From the NCBI RefSeq assembly GCF_001273845.1, contig NZ_JHBW01000062.1, positions 1-64,000 of the forward strand: a stretch of DNA of 64,000 nucleotides. The letters run 5' to 3'. Below are positions 8,384-16,579 of the stretch, one piece after another; the first letter of the stretch is position 1; each line of letters opens with the position of its first letter. The notes under the pieces are model-generated. The model saw nothing but the letters and a program-made list of their open reading frames with translations, made no database searches and was not told the DNA's origin. The stretch is from Leucobacter musarum subsp. musarum. GTDB lineage: Bacteria; Actinomycetota; Actinomycetes; Actinomycetales; Microbacteriaceae. A program made the position numbers and the translations under genes.

Positions 8384-9812
8384 TGTCTATGTCATCGGAG
8401 ACGGAATTCCTGAGCTTGCGGCCGCGCTCGAACTCGCGGAGGTCGGGCTCACGGTGCGAGTTGCGCGAGGCGGGAGCGTGCCTGCCGCCGAAGGCGCAGA
8501 CACGCCGGTAGGCGCGCTGGCGCCGTTTGATCCGGATCGAGTGACCGACCCCGACGGCACACTGCGAGAGTTTCTCACGCACGTCGCTGCACCGCTTTCC
8601 GTTGGGGGTCCGGCGACACCGGGAGCTGCTTCGCGGGCCGCAGCGCCGGAGTCGGTGCTGCTCCGGGGCGCGAAGAGCGACCCCGTTGAACAACCGATGC
8701 CATCGGTCTTCGGAATTCCCGCAGTACCGCTCTCGGAAGCGAGCCTGGCGGTGCTGGGAGGTGCAGGAGCGACTCGTGCCTTTCTTGATCGGGTGATGCC
8801 GTTGCTGACCATCGGCAAAACCCAGCGGCTCGGAAAGCTCGTGCGCGCGCGCATCGGAGCGACCGCACTGCAACGTCTCGTCGAGCCGTTGGTGCGCGAA
8901 AAGTACGGGGTCGCTGCAGACGCCGTCGATGTGGCGATTGCGGCGCCGGGCCTGAACGAGGACGTGACGACCGCAGGTTCGCTCTGCGGCGCCGCTATGG
9001 AATATGCCGCGCGTTCCGTTGCACGTGAAACCTTCGTGCAGCCGGTTGACGGCTGGGAACAACTACGCGAGACGCTGCTCGACCGACTTGCGCTCTACGG
9101 GGCAGAGATCGTCGATGCGGGTGTTGTCGCTGTCGCGGAAGTCACGTTCGATGTGACGGACTCCTCTGCGGCTGCCGCTTCAAATGAGTCGACCTGGCAG
9201 GTCACGGAGCGGGGAGACGCCGCGGTCGATGCCTCCATCGCCGCACGCGCGGTGGTGGTCGGTGAGTCTGCGGTGGGTGCCGATGTGCTTCCGCAGGATG
9301 CAGTAGAGACCTCACACGCGCGATGGGTGGTGACCGCGGAAGTGAGTGCGCCCGAGTGGGCCGGTGCGGCGGCGAATCCGACGCCCGCGAGAGACCTGGT
9401 CGAACTCGCACGTGATGACTCGGGCAGCGTCTGGGCCGTGCGCTGGCAAGCCCCAACGGTGCACAGTGTCGACGGTGCGATCGGAGGTGGCTCGTGGACG
9501 ATCCGGGCGAGCAGCTCGATCGGGGTGGTGTCTGAACTTGAGAGCGATGAGGTCGCAGCTGCGGCACTGGGAGCGGCAGGTGCAGCGCGGGTGCCCGGCG
9601 GTGGTCTGCACGCATTCACCGTGCTGGCTCCGTTCGCCACGAAGAGCGATCGCGACCGCGCGCTGGCGCATACCATGTCGTCACGCGAAGCGAAATCCAC
9701 TTGCTTGAGCGTCGGTACTCATGCGCATAGTGGAGACCTCGCCACTGCGGTGTACGACGCACGTGAGGCGGCGGTGCGGCTGCGCCGACACCTCACGGGA
9801 ATTGCCGAGTGA
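8376..9812 (+). CDS. PPOX-like FAD-dependent oxidoreductase homologue, degenerate
   Basis: 478 residues. The start (VYVIGDGIPELAAALELAEVG) looks like the dinucleotide-binding turn of protoporphyrinogen oxidase/amine oxidase flavoproteins, but the third glycine of GxGxxG is E and the acidic residue ending strand 2 is replaced (VRVARGG). The middle has PPOX-like segments (IGATALQRLVEPLVREKYGV; VDGWEQLRETLLDRL). It may have lost FAD binding. GTG start at 8376 overlaps the protease gene by 8 nt, so the two are probably co-translated. hemD lies 1.4 kb downstream, which fits a haem link but does not prove one. Confidence 0.55.
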   Translation: MVDVYVIGDGIPELAAALELAEVGLTVRVARGGSVPAAEGADTPVGALAPFDPDRVTDPDGTLREFLTHVAAPLSVGGPATPGAASRAAAPESVLLRGAKSDPVEQPMPSVFGIPAVPLSEASLAVLGGAGATRAFLDRVMPLLTIGKTQRLGKLVRARIGATALQRLVEPLVREKYGVAADAVDVAIAAPGLNEDVTTAGSLCGAAMEYAARSVARETFVQPVDGWEQLRETLLDRLALYGAEIVDAGVVAVAEVTFDVTDSSAAAASNESTWQVTERGDAAVDASIAARAVVVGESAVGADVLPQDAVETSHARWVVTAEVSAPEWAGAAANPTPARDLVELARDDSGSVWAVRWQAPTVHSVDGAIGGGSWTIRASSSIGVVSELESDEVAAAALGAAGAARVPGGGLHAFTVLAPFATKSDRDRALAHTMSSREAKSTCLSVGTHAHSGDLATAVYDAREAAVRLRRHLTGIAE

Positions 9813-9911
9813 CGCCTGAGAGATCAGGTATATAACCGAAGGCGCATGCAACGGGCATCGACCCGGAGTAGGCTGGGCGAAGACCAGGAACCGCCACGAA
9901 CTGGAGGCATC

Positions 9912-10322
9912 ATGAAAGGCAAGATCGCATTCGTTCTCGGCGCAGCTGTGGGCTATGTTCTCGGGAGCCGAGCAGGTCGTGAGCGCTACGAGCAGATCAA
10001 ACGGGGCGCTGAGCAGGTGTGGCAGACTGCGCCGGTGCAGCGCGGCATCGACGCCGTCAAAGACGCGACGCGCGGTACGGTCGAGAATCTCAAGGATTCC
10101 GCGCTCCGTGCAGGCAAGAACGCCTTCACCGCGCTGGTGAACCAGCAGGACCGTCGCCCGGACGCCGCGGCTCCGTCAGCGCGAACTGCCGCAGCCGCTG
10201 GCCGGGCGGCCGACCGGGCTGCCGCGACCACCGCGAATCCGCGCGGGGCAACGGCTACGTCGTTGAATGGTGACGGCGGCGCGGCAGACTCCGCAGATAC
10301 CGCTGACGAGGCGCGCGCATGA
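9912..10322 (+). CDS. YtxH-like envelope protein
   Basis: 136 residues. One N-terminal membrane segment (KIAFVLGAAVGYVLGSRAGR) ending in the GSRAGRERYEQI signature of actinobacterial YtxH-domain proteins, then an amphipathic region and an Ala/Asp-rich tail. Function unknown; related proteins are linked to envelope stress. ATG at 9912 with CTGGAGG 6 nt upstream. First gene of a three-gene operon: it overlaps the holin-like gene by ATGA. Confidence 0.75.
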   Translation: MKGKIAFVLGAAVGYVLGSRAGRERYEQIKRGAEQVWQTAPVQRGIDAVKDATRGTVENLKDSALRAGKNAFTALVNQQDRRPDAAAPSARTAAAAGRAADRAAATTANPRGATATSLNGDGGAADSADTADEARA

Positions 10323-10792
10323 GTCGCAAGCGTCGAGACGAAGCCGGCACGTTCGAACTGCTGAGTCGTCTGCCACAGCAGATCGTCGGCCTAGCGCAGG
10401 TCGAGTACCAGAACGCCAAACGCGAGATCGTTTCGAAGGCGAAGAAGGCCGGCATCGGCGCCGGTGCCATCGTCATCGCGCTCTTCTTCGTCTTCTTCAT
10501 GCTTGAGGCGCTCGTGATTGCAGCGATCGCTGCGCTCGCGCTCGTGTGGCCCTGGTGGCTCGCAGCGCTCGTCGTCGCAGCTGGTTTGCTTGTGCTCGCA
10601 GCGCTCGCGATTCTGGCGGGAATTGCGCTCGTCAAGCGCGGCAACCCGGTGCCCGAAGAAACACTCGATCGTGTCGGGGGAGACATCTCTGCAATGGGCG
10701 AGGTGCGCATTAACGCCGAACCCCCGGTACCGCCGCAGCAGCACCGCGCCTCGCGCATGCCTCGCGTCGGAGAAGAAGGGAACTGGCGATGA
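10319..10792 (+). CDS. Holin-X (superfamily III) membrane protein
   Basis: 157 residues with two adjacent hydrophobic helices (roughly 42-64 and 68-92), matching the actinobacterial Holin-X family (PF07332). Despite the name, members are chromosomal genes in nearly all actinobacteria, and nothing phage-like is nearby. Overlaps both neighbours by 4 nt (ATGA), so it is translated with the YtxH-like and DUF3618 genes. Confidence 0.8.
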   Translation: MSRKRRDEAGTFELLSRLPQQIVGLAQVEYQNAKREIVSKAKKAGIGAGAIVIALFFVFFMLEALVIAAIAALALVWPWWLAALVVAAGLLVLAALAILAGIALVKRGNPVPEETLDRVGGDISAMGEVRINAEPPVPPQQHRASRMPRVGEEGNWR

Positions 10793-11049
10793 GCCACGAA
10801 GAGAAGCTGCAGGGCGTCGCAGACGCGGCACAGGCGCGCGCAGAGCTCTACGACACGCTCTCGCAACTGAAGGTCCGTCTGAACTACGCGCAGCGCGTCG
10901 ACGACGCCGTGGACGACGCAAAGCAGCGCATCGTTGCTGAGAAGCGACGCAATCCGCTCGCATTCGCCGCAGGCGTGGCGGGCGTTGCAGTGATCGCCGG
11001 CCTGACCGTCTGGGGCATCGCCACGGTGGTCGCGAAGAAGCTCCGTTGA
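10789..11049 (+). CDS. DUF3618 protein
   Basis: 86 residues: an N-terminal helix (ARAELYDTLSQLKVRLNYAQ, the DUF3618 signature), a basic linker (AEKRRNPLAFAAG) and one C-terminal membrane segment. Third gene of the YtxH-Holin-X-DUF3618 operon, a combination repeatedly seen in actinobacteria; the three small membrane proteins probably act together at the cell envelope. Confidence 0.8.
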   Translation: MSHEEKLQGVADAAQARAELYDTLSQLKVRLNYAQRVDDAVDDAKQRIVAEKRRNPLAFAAGVAGVAVIAGLTVWGIATVVAKKLR

Positions 11050-11245
11050 GCCTTCGCCGCGCGAGCGAGGCCGTCTGAACGCAGGTCACAGTTCGGTTGC
11101 GTTCGTCGATGCAGATGCCGTCATTTTGCTTCCTCGCGGCGGCAAGGTAAGAATAGGGTCAACGGAATTCCGTGAAAGGCCAGGCCGCAGTCTCCGGTAG
11201 ATTGATGTGTCGGCCATTTTTATTGGTGTCGAGTGAGTGGGGTGT

Positions 11246-12037
11246 ATGTCTGCTGAGGCAAAGCCGCTCAGTGGTCTTCGGGTGCTCGTTCCTCGGGGCG
11301 GAACCTGGGGCGATCTGGTCTCGAGGGCTCTCCGTGAGCAGGGAGCGCACACGGTGATCGCGCCGCTCGTTGACTTCGCGCACACGAGCGAAGAAGACAA
11401 GCTGGTCGATGCGCTCAAAGAGCTCGAGGCAGGAAGCTTCGACTGGATGACAGCGACGAGCTCCACCGTCGCCGACGTGCTCAAGCATCACAACGCTGTG
11501 ATTCACCCCGACACGAAAGTCGCGATCGTCGGCGAAGCCACCGCAGTCGCGTTCACGGACGCCGGCTATCCGATCACCCGCACGCCGAGCGAAGAAAATA
11601 GCACGTACGCGCTGCTCGACGAGTGGAGCGAGATCAACACCGACGAGGTGCTGAAGGTGCTCACCCTGCGCTCGGACGTCGCCGTTCCGGTGCTCACCGA
11701 AGGCCTCACCCAACGGGGCCACGACGTGACACAGGTGTTGGCATTCCGCACGGTCGGAGTGCCCGCATCGGTGCACATTCGAGAAGACATTGAGTCGGGC
11801 CGCATCAACGCGCTGCTCGTCGCGTCGGCGAAGATCGCCGAAGAGGTCGCCTCGCAGTTCCCGGACATCCCCGAGAACACCATCGTCGCTTGCGTCGGCG
11901 TCAACACCCTCGAAGTCGCTGCGGCTCTGGGGCTTCCGGACGACGCGAACGATCCCTCGCACCCGGTGTACGCCCCGAAGCGCGCACTGATCGAAACGGT
12001 CGAATCGGTGATCGACCAAAGCGACATGCTGGATTGA
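11246..12037 (+). CDS. hemD: Uroporphyrinogen-III synthase-like protein
   Basis: 263 residues in the two-domain HemD fold: LRVLVPRGG at the start, the first domain to ~115, a swap (SDVAVPVLTEGLTQRGHDV) and return to the first domain (DALLVASAKIAEEVA, ACVGVNTLEVAAALG). HemD closes hydroxymethylbilane to uroporphyrinogen III in tetrapyrrole synthesis. Sequence conservation in HemD is low, so the call rests on fold pattern and length. ATG at 11246 is preferred over a GTG at 11237. No hemABC genes are next to it; the gene that follows starts 4 nt after its stop and is probably co-transcribed. Confidence 0.7.
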   Translation: MSAEAKPLSGLRVLVPRGGTWGDLVSRALREQGAHTVIAPLVDFAHTSEEDKLVDALKELEAGSFDWMTATSSTVADVLKHHNAVIHPDTKVAIVGEATAVAFTDAGYPITRTPSEENSTYALLDEWSEINTDEVLKVLTLRSDVAVPVLTEGLTQRGHDVTQVLAFRTVGVPASVHIREDIESGRINALLVASAKIAEEVASQFPDIPENTIVACVGVNTLEVAAALGLPDDANDPSHPVYAPKRALIETVESVIDQSDMLD

Positions 12038-12041
12038 GCTG

Positions 12042-12461
12042 ATGGCCAGAGTCGAGGTACACCCGGATCGCGTGATCATTCGGCTGACCGCGTCTGAAAA
12101 GATCGCGGCGATGCGCCGACGAGATATCGAACTCGATCGCACCGCGATCACCTCTGCCATCGTCACCGATGACCCCTGGGTCTGGGTACGCGGGGTGCGT
12201 GCACCCGGCGCATCACTCCCCGGAACACTTGCCGCCGGCACCTGGCGCAATTTCACGGGGCGCGACTTCGTGCTCGCTCGACGCGGACGCAAAGCCGTCG
12301 TCATCGATTTCGAGACGCCCGAAGGCGCTGACGAAGATCACGGCTGGCACGGCGAATTCGACCACTTCTCGCGGGTCATCGTGTCGACCGTGCACGCCGG
12401 CGAATTGATTCAGGCCCTGCGCCTCGACGGCGGCGCGACTGCGGTCGACGCCGGCGCCTGA
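12042..12461 (+). CDS. Conserved hypothetical protein, possible PH-like fold
   Basis: 139 residues without signal peptide or membrane segment. The motif GTWRNFTGRDFVLARRGRKA then VVIDFE, with FDHFSRVIVSTVHAGELIQAL near the end, is shared by a set of actinobacterial hypothetical proteins I recognise without a function; a bacterial PH-like beta sandwich is plausible. GAGC 5 nt before the ATG. Co-oriented with the hemD-like gene, 4 nt after its stop. Confidence 0.6.
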   Translation: MARVEVHPDRVIIRLTASEKIAAMRRRDIELDRTAITSAIVTDDPWVWVRGVRAPGASLPGTLAAGTWRNFTGRDFVLARRGRKAVVIDFETPEGADEDHGWHGEFDHFSRVIVSTVHAGELIQALRLDGGATAVDAGA

Positions 12462-12481
12462 CACAGGGCCCGAACTTCGTC

Positions 12482-13057
12482 TTAGTCGCGCACCAGCACC
12501 AGCGACTCGAGATCGATGCGCGTACGCGGAGCGACCTCGCGCTCGCGGAGCACCTCTGACAGGTCATCGACGGAGCCGATCTTGCCGACGACGCTGATCG
12601 AGACGGGGAGCTGGCGATCCTCCAAGCCGAACGCGGCGCGAATCGCATCGCGATCGAACCCGCCGAGCTGGTGCACGTGCACGCCTTCCGCGGTCGCCTG
12701 CACGCTCAGGTGCGCAACGGCCTGGCCGAGATCGTACTCCGCCCACGGGCGAGCGTTGCCCTCGGCATCGGCGGTCTCGGCGATATTCACGATGAACGCC
12801 GCGGCGCTGCCCGCCCACTGGCGGTTGAACCCGGCGAGGGTCTCGGTGATGCGCTCAAAGTTCTCACTGCCGCGGCGGGCCACGATGAAGCGCCAGGGCT
12901 GCGAGTTGTTCGCGCTCGGCGCCCAGCGGGCCGCCTCGAGCAGACCACGAAGAGCCCCCTCGGGGAACGCGTGGGTGGCGTCGAAGGCGCGGGGGCTCCA
13001 GCGCTCGGCGAGGTGTTCGATGACGGGGGCGCTGGTCTGGGCGGTGCGCGGGCTCAC
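12482..13057 (-). CDS. Nitroreductase-family FMN oxidoreductase
   Basis: 191 residues. RWSPRAFD near the start and ARWAPSANNSQPWRFIV around residue 50 are the FMN-contacting segments of the nitroreductase family; DLGQAVAHLSVQATAEGVHV is the conserved dimer-interface helix. Reduces nitro, quinone or flavin-type substrates with NAD(P)H. I start at the GTG at 13057, which has AAGGAG 8 nt upstream; longer starts up to 13144 have no ribosome site. Convergent with the hypothetical gene before it. Confidence 0.85.
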   Translation of the reverse strand: MSPRTAQTSAPVIEHLAERWSPRAFDATHAFPEGALRGLLEAARWAPSANNSQPWRFIVARRGSENFERITETLAGFNRQWAGSAAAFIVNIAETADAEGNARPWAEYDLGQAVAHLSVQATAEGVHVHQLGGFDRDAIRAAFGLEDRQLPVSISVVGKIGSVDDLSEVLREREVAPRTRIDLESLVLVRD

Positions 13058-13144
13058 GGGAGACTCCTTGGATCGTGCGATTGTTTCCGACTCAGCAGAA
13101 CGCCTCGCCGTGACGCGGTATTCCCCAGCGCGAAATGTTTGCAC

Positions 13145-14140
13145 TCAGTGCGAGCCGAGAAGCCACGCGATCGCGGCGATGATGGGCAGTGACGCGAACG
13201 TCGTGAGGAAGACGATGTCGCGGACCATCGTTTCGCCCTGGCGATACGTGGCCGCGTAGTTGTAAATGTTCTGGGCGGTGGGCAGCGCTGCGATGATGGT
13301 CGCGACGAAGACCTCGTGGTCGCCGAGCCCGAAGGCCTTCGCGAGCCCCCAGGCGATGACCGGCATCAGCACGAGCTTGAGGGCCGAAGCGGCGAAAACT
13401 GCTCCGCGACCGGTGCCGGGCTGCAGTGCGCGCTGCCCGCGCAGCGAGATGCCGAAACTGAGGAGCACCATCGGGATGGCGGCGTTGCCGAGCATCTCGA
13501 GCGGTGCCGCGACGATGTCGGGAACACCCCACCCGCAGAGGGCGAAGATCAGGCCGAGCATCGAGGCGATGATGATGGGGTTCGAGGCAGCTCGCCCCAG
13601 CGCGGCGGCGGCACCCCGCATGGCTCCGCCGCTCCGGGCGCGGGGCGGCTCAGCGCCGGCAGCGGCGTCGCCGTCGAACAGCTCGCCGCGCCGACCCCGG
13701 CGCGTGGTTTCGAGCATCGAGAGAATCGTCGGGGCGAAAAAGATCAGCTGCACGAGAATGAGCGGTGCGACGTACGCGGCGTCGCCCAGGATGTACACGG
13801 CGACCGGGAGCCCGAGGTTGTTGGCGTTGACGTACCCCGCCCCCGCAGCCCCCAGCGTGGTGCTCGCGAGGTCGCGACGAAACCACAGGCGCGACGACAC
13901 GACGAACAGTGCGGCCACGATGAGTGCGGCGAGTGTAGTGATCAAGATCACCGGTGAGAGCACGATGGCCGGGTCGCTGGTGCGCAGCACGGTGAAGAGC
14001 AGCGCGGGTGTCGCGACGAAGAAGGCAACGTTGTTGAGTACTCGTCGCTGTTCGCCCTTGACGACGCCGAAGAGGGCGGTGAGGTAGCCGGCTCCGATCA
14101 CTCCGAGAATGAGCGCGAATCCCTGCAGTACCCCGAACAT
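13145..14140 (-). CDS. AEC-family transporter
   Basis: 331 residues, about ten membrane segments in two blocks of five separated by a charged loop (residues 145-180, rich in R, G, A). Typical of the auxin-efflux-carrier/malonate-carrier family: GYVNANNLGLPVAVYILG early and IIAALPTAQNIYNYAATY late. Substrate not predictable; family members move organic acids. Start ATG at 14140 with GGGAGGGA upstream. Ends near the lysG/lysE pair but with no visible link to it. Confidence 0.85.
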   Translation of the reverse strand: MFGVLQGFALILGVIGAGYLTALFGVVKGEQRRVLNNVAFFVATPALLFTVLRTSDPAIVLSPVILITTLAALIVAALFVVSSRLWFRRDLASTTLGAAGAGYVNANNLGLPVAVYILGDAAYVAPLILVQLIFFAPTILSMLETTRRGRRGELFDGDAAAGAEPPRARSGGAMRGAAAALGRAASNPIIIASMLGLIFALCGWGVPDIVAAPLEMLGNAAIPMVLLSFGISLRGQRALQPGTGRGAVFAASALKLVLMPVIAWGLAKAFGLGDHEVFVATIIAALPTAQNIYNYAATYRQGETMVRDIVFLTTFASLPIIAAIAWLLGSH

Positions 14141-14160
14141 TCAGCTCCCTCCCGCTGCTT

Positions 14161-15084
14161 TCATCCTAGGGGCGGAGCGGGCGGTGGCGTCGCGACGGTG
14201 TCAAGCGCCGTAGCAGCCTCCTCGAGTACGACCCGGGTGAGGCCGTCGAGCACGGGGGAGTCGAGCTTCCACCGCTGCCAGTAGAGCGGCATGAGGATCG
14301 GCCGATCTCCGAGGGCGACGAGCCTGCCGTCGGCGAGACCTGCCGCGCATTGCAGCTCGGGGAGCATGCCCCAGCCCATGCCGAGTTCGATCGCGAGCGC
14401 GAACTCGGCGGAGGAGGGGATGAAGTGCTTCGGCGGGTCGATGCGGCTGCGAGTGACGCGGCGGATGAACCGTTGTTGAAAGGCATCGTGCCGGTCGAAC
14501 TCCAGCATGGGTGCCGTCGCAAGCGCGTGCGCGGTGACCCCCTCACTGAAGTGGGTCGCGACGAATTCGGGGCTCGCGACCGCGCGGTAGTGGTCGGTGC
14601 CGACACGTGTCGAGGTGCAGCCCGGAACCGCTTCGGCGGTGGCGGTGAGCGCCGCCACCGCGCCGCCGCTGCGCAAGCGTTCGGTGGAAATAGTCTCATC
14701 GGCGCGCAGCACCTCGAACGTGGCGCCCGTTTCGCGGGCGGCGCGCGCGAGCGCCGGCACGAACCACGTGGCGAGCGAATCGGCGTTGACGACGATGGGA
14801 ATGAGCGCGGCGCTGCGGTCGGAACCGTGCTGCCCGAGTTCATTCGCAACATCTGCGGCGATGCGATGCATCTGCCGTGCGGCGCGCAGCACCACGGCGC
14901 CGGAGGCAGTGACCGAGACCGGTCGGGTGCGGGCGATCAGCACGGTGCCGACGCGCTGTTCCATCGCGCGCACCCGCTGGCTGATGGCGGAGGGCGTCAC
15001 GTGCAGGCGACGCGCGGCGCCCTCGAAGCTGCCCTCGTCGATGATGGCGGCGAAGGTCTCGAGGTGCTCGATTGGGAAGTCCAC
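14161..15084 (-). CDS. lysG: LysG/ArgP-type LysR regulator of lysine export
   Basis: 307-residue LysR regulator with the ArgP/LysG N-terminus (HLETFAAIIDEGSFEGAARR; LHVTPSAISQRVRAMEQRVG). In Corynebacterium, LysG activates the divergent exporter gene lysE when basic amino acids build up, and lysE lies divergent here at 15175. GTG start at 15084 preceded by TAAGGT with 6 nt between, so probably leaderless. The 90-bp gap to lysE must hold both promoters and the operator. Confidence 0.88.
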   Translation of the reverse strand: MDFPIEHLETFAAIIDEGSFEGAARRLHVTPSAISQRVRAMEQRVGTVLIARTRPVSVTASGAVVLRAARQMHRIAADVANELGQHGSDRSAALIPIVVNADSLATWFVPALARAARETGATFEVLRADETISTERLRSGGAVAALTATAEAVPGCTSTRVGTDHYRAVASPEFVATHFSEGVTAHALATAPMLEFDRHDAFQQRFIRRVTRSRIDPPKHFIPSSAEFALAIELGMGWGMLPELQCAAGLADGRLVALGDRPILMPLYWQRWKLDSPVLDGLTRVVLEEAATALDTVATPPPAPPLG

Positions 15085-15090
15085 ATGGCT

Positions 15091-15096
15091 ACCTTA
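15091..15096 (-). promoter_or_regulatory. -10 of lysG, leaderless
   Basis: Minus-strand TAAGGT ends 6 nt before the lysG GTG start. Confidence 0.5.
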
Positions 15097-15162
15097 AGCA
15101 CAGCTCATGCAACTGAAGAGGATTGAGGGACGCTGAAGTGGCGCGGATGCGTCGGCGAGCTC

Positions 15163-15168
15163 TACCGT
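15163..15168 (+). promoter_or_regulatory. -10 of lysE, leaderless
   Basis: TACCGT ends 6 nt before the lysE GTG start; no ribosome site is present. Confidence 0.5.
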
Positions 15169-15174
15169 CGGAGC

Positions 15175-15789
15175 GTGATCATTCCATTTCTCGTCGGTGC
15201 CGGCAGCGGACTCTCGCTCATCGTGGCGATCGGTGCGCAGAACGCGTTCGTGCTGCGCCAGGGCATTCGGCGCGAGCACGTGCTGCCCGTCGTGCTCATC
15301 TGCGGGCTGGCCGACGCGGTGCTCGAGACACTGGGCGTGGCCGGCATCGGCTTCGTCGTGCAGCGCGCGCCGATCCTGCTCGAAATCGTGCGCTGGGGCG
15401 GCGTCGCCTTTCTGCTCTGGTACGCGTGGTCAGCCGCGCGGCGGGCAATGCGCCCCGAAGCGCTGCTCGCGAGTGAAGGCGAGTCGACCACGCTGCGCCG
15501 CACAGTGCTCGCGTGTCTCGCGATCACGCTGCTGAACCCGCACGTGTATCTTGACACGATGGTGCTGATGGGCACCATCGGCAACGCGCAGGGAGATCCG
15601 GATCGCTGGTGGTTCGTGCTGGGTGGCGCGATTGCGAGCCTGTGCTGGTTCTTTCTGCTCGGGTATGGGGCCCGCCTGCTGACCCGGTTCTTCGCGAGCC
15701 CGAAATCCTGGCGCATCCTCGACGGGATCGTCGCGGTGACGATGCTGGTGATCGCCGCGCGCCTCATCTTCGGCGGCATCGCGCACTGA
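15175..15789 (+). CDS. lysE: LysE-family basic amino-acid exporter
   Basis: 204 residues, six hydrophobic segments. GAGSGLSLIVAIGAQNAFVL at the start is the LysE/ArgO signature, with FLLWYAWSAARRAM and LLNPHVYLDT further on. Exports lysine/arginine, protecting the cell from overload when peptides are taken up. Divergent from lysG, the classic arrangement. GTG start at 15175. Confidence 0.92.
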   Translation: MIIPFLVGAGSGLSLIVAIGAQNAFVLRQGIRREHVLPVVLICGLADAVLETLGVAGIGFVVQRAPILLEIVRWGGVAFLLWYAWSAARRAMRPEALLASEGESTTLRRTVLACLAITLLNPHVYLDTMVLMGTIGNAQGDPDRWWFVLGGAIASLCWFFLLGYGARLLTRFFASPKSWRILDGIVAVTMLVIAARLIFGGIAH

Positions 15790-15790
15790 C

Positions 15791-15824
15791 TGCGCAGCGC
15801 ACGGACCGCGCAGCGCACGGACCG
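15791..15824. repeat. Short tandem repeat
   Basis: The 18-base unit TGCGCAGCGCACGGACCG occurs nearly twice in tandem, between the convergent ends of lysE and the response-regulator gene. Probably incidental. Confidence 0.5.
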
Positions 15825-15832
15825 CGCCCGCG

Positions 15833-16579
15833 TCAGCCTTCGGGCGGAGCGGGGACGAGCCGGTACAGCACTTCGGGCCGACCGCGCTTGCCGTACCGGT
15901 GGGCCAAATCGATCGCGCCGATGTCGACGAGGTAGTCGAGGTAGCGCCGCGCGGTGGGGCGCGAAATCTGGCACTGCGCCGCGAGTTCGACCGCGGAGAT
16001 CGGGGTGACCGGATCGAGCGCTTCGAGAACGGACTCCAGCGTCACCTCGGAGATGCCCTTGGGCAGTGACGGCGTTGCACGACCTCGGTCGATTTCGGCG
16101 GGCGACGGCAGGGTGATCCGGCCCGTTGACTGCAGCCGATCGATCTCGCCCTGCGCCAGTGCGAGTTCCCGCGCGCCCCCGGCATCGGTGCGTCGTTCGC
16201 TGCGGTACGCGGCGAGACGCGCCTGCAGCGCCTCTTCGGTGAACGGTTTCACGAGGTACCCGGCGACGTGCGCGGCGAGCGCCTGGCGCACCGTGACCTG
16301 ATCGCGGGAGGAGCTGATCACGAGCACATCGGGCGACGCCTCGTGCAGGGTGCGCAGACGATTCAGCACCTCGATGCCGCTGATATCGGGGAGGCGCATG
16401 TCGAGCAGCACCAGATCGACATCGCCGCGCAGACCGTGCTGCACCGCGGCGCGACCCGTTCCCACGGTCGCGGTCACGACGAACCCCGGAGCGCCGGCGA
16501 CGTATCGGCTGTGCAGCATGCGCGCGCCCGGGTCGTCATCGACGATCAGCACGCGCAGCGGAGATGCGGCAGTGCTCAC
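15833..16579 (-). CDS. CitB/DcuR-type response regulator
   Basis: 248 residues. Receiver domain with D14-D16 acidic pocket, phospho-acceptor D60 (LLDMRLPDISG) and K in VAGYLVKPF; then a linker and a C-terminal helix-turn-helix (CQISRPTARRYLDYLV) of the kind found in citrate/fumarate regulators. GTG start at 16579 overlaps the kinase stop (GTGA). It probably activates tctCBA, encoded divergently 2 kb away, in response to an extracellular di- or tricarboxylate. Confidence 0.85.
   Translation of the reverse strand: MSTAASPLRVLIVDDDPGARMLHSRYVAGAPGFVVTATVGTGRAAVQHGLRGDVDLVLLDMRLPDISGIEVLNRLRTLHEASPDVLVISSSRDQVTVRQALAAHVAGYLVKPFTEEALQARLAAYRSERRTDAGGARELALAQGEIDRLQSTGRITLPSPAEIDRGRATPSLPKGISEVTLESVLEALDPVTPISAVELAAQCQISRPTARRYLDYLVDIGAIDLAHRYGKRGRPEVLYRLVPAPPEG

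Noticed and set aside
10319-10792. Prophage remnant suggested by the holin-like gene
   Set aside because: The Holin-X family is a normal chromosomal actinobacterial gene; no integrase, capsid or lysin is present.
15791-15824. Attachment site or functional tandem repeat
   Set aside because: Fewer than two copies, GC-rich, at a convergent gene junction with no integrase near.
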